NCBI GenBank assembly: GCA_014281115.1
Contig: JACONQ010000005.1
Span: 1,860,001-1,924,000 of the forward strand
Direction of reading: 5' to 3'
From: Laburnicola sp. R22_1
Lineage: Eukaryota; Ascomycota; Dothideomycetes; Pleosporales; Didymosphaeriaceae
DNA length: 64,000 nucleotides
A program made the translations under genes and the position numbers. This document shows positions 55,951 to 64,000 of the stretch, piece after piece (position 1 is the stretch's first letter; every line of letters starts with the position of its first letter). The notes under the pieces were generated by a model. That model was not told the DNA's origin. It worked only from the letters and a program-made list of their open reading frames with translations, and made no database searches.

Positions 55951-58900
55951 AAGTGACAATCGTCCTTAGTCGATTAGAAGATTGGCATAAATGGCTGTTC
56001 ATCCGCAAGGATACAGCGCAAAAGAACCAACTCTGGAAATACGTTGATCCAGATGTTGCAGCAGACAAGCTACCGCAGCTTGAGGAGCTGATGGAGCCTC
56101 AGCTTAGCGACTACGACAGCACGGCTACTACGTACGCCAGCCTAAATACCGAGCAGCGAGCCGATTACCGTTGGGCGTACGAGAGATGGGAAAAGAAGGA
56201 TCTAGAGTATAAGCGTCAGCTGAAGGCTCTAGCAGAATTCAACTCTGAGATCAGTAAGACGATAGCAGCACACCATATATACCTGATTGATGACAAGGGT
56301 ACGCCGCACGAACGACTTACAACCCTTAAGAAACATCTTGCACCATCAGACGCGACACGTCGCCGCGATTTAATAATAAAGTATAAGGATCTCTAGACAC
56401 CGCCAAAGGGCAGGAAGGTTAAAGAGTGACTTCGACGTTAGGTTAAGGTCACTAACTAGTGCAAGGCTATTAGGCTGGCAGAGACGGAGGATTCTCGCGC
56501 GCAGGAAGACTTCCTAGTCGCCTGCAAGGTACTTGACCCAGAATACGGAACAGCAGGTCTGCGAGACCTAATCCAGAAGGAGAGGCTTAGTGAAACAGTC
56601 CCATTAGTGGAGGACTACGTCGCCGAGTTCTCAGCGTACTTAAAGCGCACACGCCCAATTAGTACGGGCTTTAGTGCATATGCGGCAGAGCTAGAGATAG
56701 CCAAGCCAACAAAAACACTATAAAGCAAACCTTTACAGAGCGGTGTATGCCTCTGTAGCAACAAACACTCTTAGTCCAAGTGCTAGGTGATGAATCTAGA
56801 TGCTCCTTCCCAACCCCAAGGATACGACAACAAGGAGGGTAGCAAGAAGGTGGCAGCAGCTTTTGCTAAAGATCTAAGCTTAAAGACAAGAGTGGAGAAG
56901 GCTATAAAGAACTAGAAGGCAACTTAATTAAGCTCTAAGTCTGCAGTTACTATTAACAATGGAAAGCCTCCCTCAAACCCATCCACCTACACCGCGCGAT
57001 ATATGGAATCCAATGCCGTTACGGTCGACAAGCGCGGCAAGCGCGATAAGAAGCTGTCGTTTGACGACAGCGTCAAACCCGCTAAGGAGCTGGTAGCTCT
57101 ATCTACACTTAACAACGTTAGCAGCTACGACTTATTAAGCAACTAATTTATACTTAATCCTAGTTTAAACACCCACATTATTAATACTAAGTCTTGGCCT
57201 AGATAAATAAGAGAGTATAAGGCCAGTGCCAACAACTTTGTAGGAGCAGAAATAGGACGTATCAAAATCACTATATAGGGCAGTATGAAACTAATAGTGA
57301 AGACACCTAAGGGCCTATCAGCTATAGTCCTAACGCACGTTGCTTTAGTTAAAGGCTTCTTAACAAGCCTTATAGGCTTAGCACGCTGTCGCTTAAGTCA
57401 GATTCACTTTGACTTAGGACAAGACCTTCTATACAAGGTTAGCAGAAAATCTGTGGTTGCATACCTGGAGTACCAAGACAGACACTGGCTAGTCGACGCT
57501 GATGCCAGCCGCCGCCTAGAAACCCGCCTATTGTTATCCTTTAGCACTACTTACCGACCTTTAAAGGACCCTCGACCTGATTATATAATTGACTATAGGA
57601 CAGCCTACAGCACCTGGGGTCACCCTGGCAAGAAGGCGATTAAGAAGCTAGCTAACTATATAGAAGGCTTATAAGTAGAAGGTAGAGATAGCGACTTCTA
57701 TGGCGTATGTGTCGAATTAAAGCTCTTAAAGCAAGTCTCTAGAAGATAGTAGGAGGACTTCGCACAAAGGAAGTTCTATCGCGTCGCTATAGACTTTATC
57801 TAGCTACTGCCTTAAGAAGCAGACTCTTATCTTAATGGTAGCAGAGTTGCAGGTCACATGGTGGACCAGTACAGCAAGTGGCATAAAGTGGATTGCTTTC
57901 CACACCGTACGAAGGCATTTCTGAGCCGCTGGCTTGTCCGCAAGATTCGTAAGATACAGCGTATCTTTGATAGCGACGTTACCGCAATTAAGACCAACAA
58001 CAATTAAGAGTATAGAGTTGCACTAAACGTATTAGAGGAGCTCTACGCTAAGCTAGGTATCTAATACAAGCTATAGGCAGAATACGCAGACAAGCAGAAC
58101 GGCCTTGCTAAGAGAGTAGGCAAGATTATTGTTATTCGAGCTTAAGCCATGAGACTTAAAGGAAATCTGCGAACATTATTATCAAACAAGCTGCTTAAGA
58201 CAGCAGCATACATACTAAATCGTACACTAACTAAAGCGCTAGGTTGGAAGACTCCATATGAGATTGTATGGGGATTGAAGCCAAAGGTGAACCACCTGCG
58301 CCCTATAGGCTGCCGAGTGTACGTCTGGAACCCATTAGTTAAAAGAGGTAACAAGCTCGAGTCTAGAGCACTTATTAGCCAACTTGTAGGCTATAATTTA
58401 ATAAATATCTTTAGAATCTGGCTACTAACAAAGGACAGAGTAATTTAAGCGAAAGACGTTATTTTTGAGCCAACGCAGTTCTATAAGGGACTAGATGGCT
58501 ACGCAGCTAAGTTAGTAATTAAAGAAGTTATAGAGCTGCTTGCCTTCCTAAAAGAAGCTGAATCTGACAATATTGCCATTAAAGAGCTTATAACGCTTAG
58601 GCAGAGTTGTATAGTACCTGCAGCTGCAGCTCCTACTAGCGAGCAGCAGGTAGGGGGTGAGGATAGAGCTACTAAAGCTGAGGTTAACAAGGTTAACAGA
58701 GTTGATAAGAATGTAGAGGACTTGTTTTTAGGAGGTAGGCTACTTACGCCTACGTCTAGAGGTTCACCTTCACCTTACGTAACTAGGCATTGGAATAATA
58801 ATAATCCGGTCGAAGTTCTCCTAATAGAGCAAGACCTAGAGTTAACACTAGAAGAGCTTTCTGCTACCTAAATCCCTAGCTATATACCTAATCGCCATAA

Positions 58901-60714
58901 CAACAACGCGCCGAGGCGTAGAAACCTCGAAATTAATAAGTCAAATATACTTACAGGTTCACGCCAACAGCGGCAGCGCGCTAAAGACCTTATAGATGCA
59001 ACCAGATAGTAGACGCACGCGATTTCCTATAGAATACGCATTAATAACTACCTACACGCCTTTTTAATAGCGCTGAAACCGCAGCCTGTTATTAAGATTT
59101 ATTAGTTACAGGTTCCGCCTCCACCAAGGACCTGGAAAGACCTAGAGACTTATCTGTATAGAGCTGAGTTTTAACAAGCTGGTTAAGAAGAATACCGCAG
59201 TATATAGAGCAAAGGATGCTTTATAAGGACTGCAAAAACAGTAGAAAGTGCTAACGCCGAAGTGTTACTACTAATGTAGGTTTTCACGTACAAATTTGAC
59301 GAAGACGGCTTTCTTTCACGGTTCAAGGCACGTCTAGTGCTTCGAGGTGACCTCGAGCAGCCGTACGGAGACACCTACGCTGCCACACTAGCAGCACGCA
59401 CATTCAGAGCAATCACCGCTATTGCTAATTATTTTGGACTAGCGCTAGTTCAGTACGACGTACCAACAGCTTTTCTTAACGCCAGACTCAATCGTCTACT
59501 CTACGCGCAAATGCCAGACGGATTTTAAGCAGATGGAGAACTACTCCAGATACTCCGCGCTCTCTATAGGTTGAAAGAGTCACCACTACTATAGTACAAG
59601 GAGCTCCGCAGGACGCTATAGTCACTAGGGATAAAGCCTATGCCAGGTTTCCTGTGTGTATACACTAACAAATGGCTTATCCTGTTCGTCTACGTTAATA
59701 ACATTGTTATGGCTTATTACCCTTGCAACGCTGAGCTGCACTGGCAGTTTAAGTAGAAGCTTAGCGAGTACTATTAACTAAAGCGACTTGGTCCACTTAA
59801 GTGGTTCTTGGGCATACGCGTCAAACGAGACATCGCCGCCTGCAAACTTTGGCTGCTCTAGGATGCCTATATTAACAAGGTAACCACAAACTATGGCATA
59901 ACAACTGCTAGCCGCCGCGCTAAGGTACTAATAATGGTTAACTATCTCAAGCCATCTATAGAGGAACCCAACGCAGCCTGGACAAAGCTTTACTAGGAGC
60001 TTATTAGTTATCTCGCGTTCCTTACACAGTTTACTCGCCTAGATCTAGCACGCGCTTATGTAATACACGCTTCACATCTCACTAACCCTAGACAAGCTTA
60101 TATAGAGTCTATTCGCAAAGTGTAGCAACATATTCTAGAGACTTAGTACTATGCACTAGAAGCTTATATAGCCAAAGAAGGGATTTAGGAGTTTGTAACT
60201 ATAGAAGAGGACTATCGCAACCCTATCTTCTTTAGAGCATCTAATGCAGCTTTCGCCAACAATATAGAAACTCGCCGCAGCTTCCAAGGCTACGTTTTCT
60301 AACTGTTTGGGATAACTATTAACTGGAAGTCTACCCTACAGCGTACAGTTACTAAATCTACTACTAAGGCAGAGCTACTTGCGCTCTCTCTTATAGGCTT
60401 GGAGATAGAGGAATGGCTTCGCTTATACCGCAGCCTATCCTTAACGCTAAATACAACTCCAACTATTTAGTGTAATAACTAGCAGACTGTTAGAATTGTT
60501 ACAAAGGAGCAAGATAAGCTGGCAACAAAGATTAAGCACGTTAATATACACCAGAGTTAGATTCGCCAGGAAGTAGAGCAAGGACGACTTAACGTCTAAT
60601 GGCGACCTACTAATAGAATGCCTGCTAATGGGATGACTAAGATGCTATCCCACCAGAAGCATGCCAAGTTTGTAAGCCAGCTACACCTTATAGATCTACG
60701 CTCTCAACTTTAAT
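55951..60714 (+). pseudogene. gag-pol of the copia element with many stops
   Basis: The gag-like start is open for about 150 codons (LEDWHKWLFIRKDTAQKNQL), then stops follow in runs where Gln or Trp would be expected. Later fragments are the GAG-pre-integrase region (WGHPGKKAIKKLAN near 57612), integrase (DQYSKWHKVDCFPHRTKAF), the FGCRVYVW-like chromodomain-side motif (GCRVYVWNPLVKRG), reverse transcriptase (VQYDVPTAFLNARL, ALYRLKESP) and RNase H (TVTKSTTKAELLALS). The RT catalytic YVDD is read as YVNN, both Asp codons changed by G-to-A. Confidence 0.88.
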
Positions 60715-60777
60715 GTATAGCAAATATGTAGGAAAAGTCATCCTTACGTTGCTAGACAACTACAGGATAAGGGGGTG

Positions 60778-60961
60778 TGTAACAGTAGTGGGTAAGTTTG
60801 GAGTTGCTGCCTACAGATCTACTATTGCCTGTACTAGTTTATTGCTGCCTACACTTGTTCACTGCTGCCTAGATTGCCTATTAGTATATATCCTAGGTAC
60901 TACTCATATTCAATACAACAAGTGTTGCCTCGACTTTCGCCTTTCAGCTACAACCGCTACA
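60778..60961 (+). repeat. 3' LTR of the copia element
   Basis: 184 bp, same length and ends as the 5' LTR, followed directly by the second TATAG. The five differences from the 5' copy are all A/G or C/T. Confidence 0.93.
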
Positions 60962-60966
60962 TATAG

Positions 60967-61560
60967 CCTGGTCTGCGTTAGGGCACGAAAACGGTTGGTT
61001 TTGTTTATTTTACCGTCGGCTAGGCGCGTCAACGGAATCTCAGCAATTGGAGCCTGCGGCGGTGTGTGCAGCCGGGCGATGCGTACTGGTCGAGGTGGAA
61101 CGTGTCGGGAAATTGAACTTCGCATATGGCCTCGATCATGTTAACCAGGTAGTTCGAGCTGTAATGACAACGGTGTTGCTTCAGCCGCCGCAGCGCCCGG
61201 ACTGACCCAACTTCACGAAGGGGACGCAGCTCTGCATTGTTGAGACATTGCGCAGTATCACTCTCTAAATTTGTGGCGAAGAGGCGAACCTTGAAATACG
61301 TTTTACGGAAGAAACGGTGTTATTGCGCGTACATACCTAAGGTAGTTATCGTCGCGCTGGGTTCTGTGACGGTGCGCGTCTACTATCCCCTTTGGTGATT
61401 CAGGCCGGATTCGTGCCCTCGCAGTACTCACGAAGACAGCGAACAAGAACCCGCCCCTGCACTTTCGGTCCACAATGTGCTGAATGTATATCGCGGGCTG
61501 GATCGGCTTGTGCTTATGAGCCACATGTTCGCTCTGGCTTCTCCACAACTGATCCAAAGT
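60967..61560 (-). pseudogene. remnant of a gene next to the retrotransposon
   Basis: Minus-strand frames between 61560 and 60967 are protein-like but split: an upstream part (LWRSQSEHVAHKHKP, IQHIVDRKCRGGFLFAVF, PKGIVDAHR), a GTATGT donor near 61340, and a second part (LESDTAQCLNNAEL, NYLVNMIEAICEVQFP). No single frame joins them cleanly and the copia element cuts off the 3' side. The family is not recognised. It may be the 5' part of the coiled-coil gene at 55192. Confidence 0.4.
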
Positions 61561-61809
61561 AAGTCTTAGGCTGAGGCTAGCCTGTTACCCTCTTAGAAGA
61601 TCGCTATGGATCTATAGACAGTCTGGCGTAGATACTAAAGATTGGATTTATAGAGAAGATTAGGTAAAGAAAATGGCACGTGATACGCATTTTGCATAGG
61701 TTCTGTGTGTGTGCTCATTGTGCGAGGATCTAGTGCGCAATTCACAGAGCTAGTACACAGAAAAAAAGGTTATAGCTAGATTTTCTTTTACCATAGTATG
61801 TGTTATTAA

Positions 61810-61910
61810 ATTATCTACCTAGGGGTATAACAACAAAGGCTTTCATCTTAAATAACACAACAACAAAAAGCAGAGCCCCCTATTTAGTAATTAAAAAGAG
61901 CGTGAAAAGG
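61810..61910. repeat. fourth copy of the AT-rich element of 44.6 kb
   Basis: CTACCTAGGGGTATAACAAC through AAAGCAGAGCCCCCTATTTA to TTAAAAAGAGCGTG, in the same order and orientation as the copy at 44952-45045. Confidence 0.7.
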
Positions 61911-61997
61911 TAATTACAAAAAAAGCGTTACTATAGTATAGTTGTAGGATGCAGCTTTGTTCTTAAAAAAGTAAAAATAAATTATGCGCAAATTTTA

Positions 61998-62030
61998 AGG
62001 TGTATGTGTTACTCTAGGATATGTAATGCG
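61998..62030. repeat. partial copy of the GTGTTACYCYAGGATAAGC family
   Basis: GTGTATGTGTTACTCTAGGA followed by TATGTAATGCG, matching the core of the TIR elements at 40.5, 44.05 and 52.5 kb. Only one end is seen here. Confidence 0.5.
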
Positions 62031-62612
62031 AACGGGAAGAAGACCAAGAGGAAGAACTAGCAGGAGACGAAGATGGACTTGTGCACGAAGGGGAAGAGAT
62101 CCAATCCGTGAAACGGCGAGCCAACAAGACAACCGACGGCGATCTCCCCAGGCAGTCAGCGAAACGAGCGCCTGTAGAACAAGCTACCCCACCAGTAACC
62201 GAACCACGAACCTCATCAGCCAGTCGCTGAGGCCTCCACGTCCTTGAGACATTAGAAGCGCCACATGAGCTTCGAGAGCAGGAGCAGGCGGCACTGAAAA
62301 GTTTGCCCGACATAGAGGATGCCCTCGCCATGGCAGGAGGTGGCGAATGGCGAAAACTAGCGCCCTACGTGGTTGCCATGCTGAAGGAGGTCAGAAAAGA
62401 GTACGATTGGGATGCGGTCCCTTTAGCTGAAATGAGGGGTCAAGACACAGAGTCCGCTGCTTCTCTAACAGAATTCTTCCAAAATCGCGTCATCCAGCCA
62501 GACCAGGAGGACAAACTCTTTGAGAAAATCAAGATTCTGATGAATCGGGGCAGAATATTCCAAAATCGACAAATATGTTCGAATCGCACAAATGGCATAC
62601 CATCACTTCGAT
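62031..62612 (+). pseudogene. 5'-truncated fungal gene with a stop, function unknown
   Basis: One plus frame is protein-like from just after the TIR fragment: a Glu/Asp-rich part (EEDQEEELAGDEDG), then basic and Pro-rich, a TGA at 62228-62230, then a well-formed helical part (LEAPHELREQEQAALKSLPD, GGGEWRKLAPYVVAMLKEVR) ending at 62612. The 5' end is lost at the repeat. Not recognised. The single TGA may replace Arg or Trp. Confidence 0.45.
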
Positions 62613-63118
62613 AGCTGCGGCGAAGGCCAAAAAGGGATCCAACAGTCGACGCAAGCCGATCCATGTCGAAGCCTGGAGAAAGATGATACCAACAGGCATA
62701 TAATACACTAGGATTAATGATTGATATAGCCCCAAGCAAAACAGTAGAGACTGTATAGTTTACTCTAGTGTAATCCAGGTCACAATGAGTCGTCGAACTT
62801 CTTGCTTATTACAGTATTTCTTGTTCACTAGAGGACCTTGGGTTTAAACACGTCAATGCATAAGTCACTCAAATGTGCATGCGGTGTCGCATTCCTTTCT
62901 CTCCTCTCCGCCCAACATCGGAGGTCCCGTACCCGGAAGCCCTAGCCTCCGAAATTTCCCACTTTCACACTTTCTAGAGATACCTGCTGTTGAGAGTTGT
63001 GGCTTTCAAGATGGACAACCGGCCACGATTATCAAGGACGAGACTTCGCGCCCTTTCGGTACACGGTAAAACGCAGTGAGGGAAAGCTGTTTTAACCAAA
63101 ATGTCTTCAAGAAAGCAA
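62613..63118. other. gene-free interval
   Basis: About 500 bases between a plus-strand pseudogene and the minus-strand regulator. No supported gene. Confidence 0.4.
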
Positions 63119-64000
63119 CTACTCGCCCCAGGAAACCCAATCAAACGTCGGGTCCAAGAGAAAGTCGTCTGGCAAAGGAAACATTCCCTCAAGCGGAGCA
63201 TCGAACGTCCCTTCTGAAGATGCACTTGGTATATCCAAAGGCTGTGTGGAGCCCAGAGATATTGTAGGCCCATCGGTATGAGCACTACGCTGTAAGTAGT
63301 CTGCGCTTGATGATTGAAAATTCGACGTAGGGGACCGTTGCGATCGTTCAAGCGGAAGAGAATAGTATATCGCGCTGGCATGTTGAATGATTCTCTCGGT
63401 GATGCTCTTCAATTTCCCTGCCATGGGATTGCGTGATTGAAAGTTCTCCATGAATGCTGGAACGTGTTCTAACGTCTAACATATCAACATGGTCGTGCTG
63501 TTAGCATAGGCCGGGGAAGAGTCACGTAGACTGGGGTAGCTCACCTGAAGTATCTTTTCGCCCTGATCAGCGTCAGTGGTTCCTTTTGACACAAGCTGAC
63601 CCCACAGTGTGCCAAAGGCGATCATCGGGTAATGCAGCCACTGCCACAACATGCAAGTATTATCCGCATTGGATACGAGCTCACCCAGACGGGGAAGCAG
63701 ACCAAGTAGCTTCTGCGCTGGGAGTATGCATTGCGACCTCAGCTCCTTGGAAGCAACGGTGAGCAATACATCGAGGTAATAGTAATGAAATTGTAACGTC
63801 TGCAAGGCGAGATCGACGGAAGTATGACCATGAGATCGACGGAAGTATGACCATAAGTGTGCAGAAGAGGCCTCTCGGCAAGGGCAGAAGCTTCGAGAAT
63901 CTAAATGGTTCAGTGGACGAGCGATTTCTGTATGTGATCAAGATACATACCTTCGTTGCCTCATCGTGCCACGATTCTAGTTCTTTCCGTACTTTGATGA
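63119..64000 (-). pseudogene. 3' part of a fungal-specific transcription factor, frameshifted
   Basis: The gene enters from beyond the window. Segments: 64000-63951, 63900-63545 and 63475-63119, with introns 63901-63950 (50 nt) and 63476-63544 (69 nt), all GT-AG, phase 0. The text reads as the C-terminal half of the fungal_trans regulatory domain of Zn2Cys6 regulators (ELESWHDEATK, ILEASALAERPLLH, CMLWQWLHYPMIAFGTLWGQ, EHVPAFMENFQSRN) and ends in an acidic aromatic tail DPTFDWVSWGE common in that family. A perfect 23-bp tandem duplication at 63809-63854 shifts the frame between HTYGHTSVDL and LQTLQFHYYYLD. The DNA-binding domain is not in the window. Confidence 0.65.

Larger units (their letters stand above)
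55640..60961 (+). mobile_element. full-length Ty1/copia retrotransposon, RIP-decayed
   Basis: A 5322-bp element with two 184-bp LTRs (55640-55823 and 60778-60961), each starting TGTAAC and ending CTACA, and a 5-bp target duplication TATAG (55635-55639 and 60962-60966). The primer-binding site TTATGAGCCC lies just inside the left LTR and a purine-rich GGATAAGGGGG just before the right one. Order of decayed domains on the plus strand is gag, protease, integrase, reverse transcriptase, RNase H, the copia order. Five differences between the LTRs, all transitions, and numerous stops show it is old or RIP-mutated and inactive. Confidence 0.93.

Overview
The window is nuclear DNA of a filamentous ascomycete (Pezizomycotina), most likely a Dothideomycete. 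The reasons are short spliceosomal introns of about 41-148 nt with GTNNGT donors, many fungal-only families (DSC-free DUF1772, 2EXR/F-box-like LPxELR proteins, Fus1-like SH3 receptor, fungal NLR), and AT-shifted repeat DNA with RIP-type C-to-T decay. The lineage is inferred from gene content; I could not run a search.

Layout. 1-43 kb is an ordinary gene-rich chromosome arm with long gene-free gaps. In order it carries: a Pro/Tyr-rich conserved protein (2974-4194, +); an AT-hook-like protein (8776-9858, -); a six-exon secreted beta-mannosidase mndA (10815-13872, -) whose 3' end is rewritten by a hAT-type MITE; an LPPELR/F-box-like protein (14764-16182, +); a Fus1-like SH3 membrane protein (19008-20806, +); a small N-myristoylation-candidate protein (23545-24040, -) divergent from a C2H2 zinc-finger regulator (24632-26752, +); a DHA2 MFS exporter (28088-30200, -) divergent from a TMEM19/DUF92 protein (30763-31964, +); the proteasome chaperone ump1 (32305-32928, +); a prenylated ubiquitin-fold protein of UBL3/MUB type (33762-34807, +); a conserved two-TM unknown (35496-36644, +); a second LPxELR protein (38140-40239, +); a secreted Cys-rich protein (41655-42427, +); and a DUF1772 membrane protein (42792-43347, -).

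43.4-64 kb is an accessory, repeat-rich island. It holds AT-rich inverted repeats, several short TIR elements, a decayed NLR (NACHT + C2H2 + Tup1-like WD40) with four in-frame stops, a head-to-head decayed SNF2 ATPase, an intact four-exon secreted Cys-rich protein (52800-54090, -), a 499-bp fold-back element, a complete but mutation-riddled Ty1/copia element (55640-60961) with a TATAG target duplication, remnants of a gene split by it, another pseudogene, and the 3' part of a transcription factor broken by a 23-bp tandem duplication at the window edge.

Most striking: the two secreted proteins on either side of the NLR share the same Cys-x-Phe-Tyr motif with a phase-2 intron directly after it, although one is a single module and the other a multi-module version. 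They look like members of one exon-modular, possibly undescribed, effector-like family. The larger one is intact while its neighbours have collapsed under RIP-like mutation.
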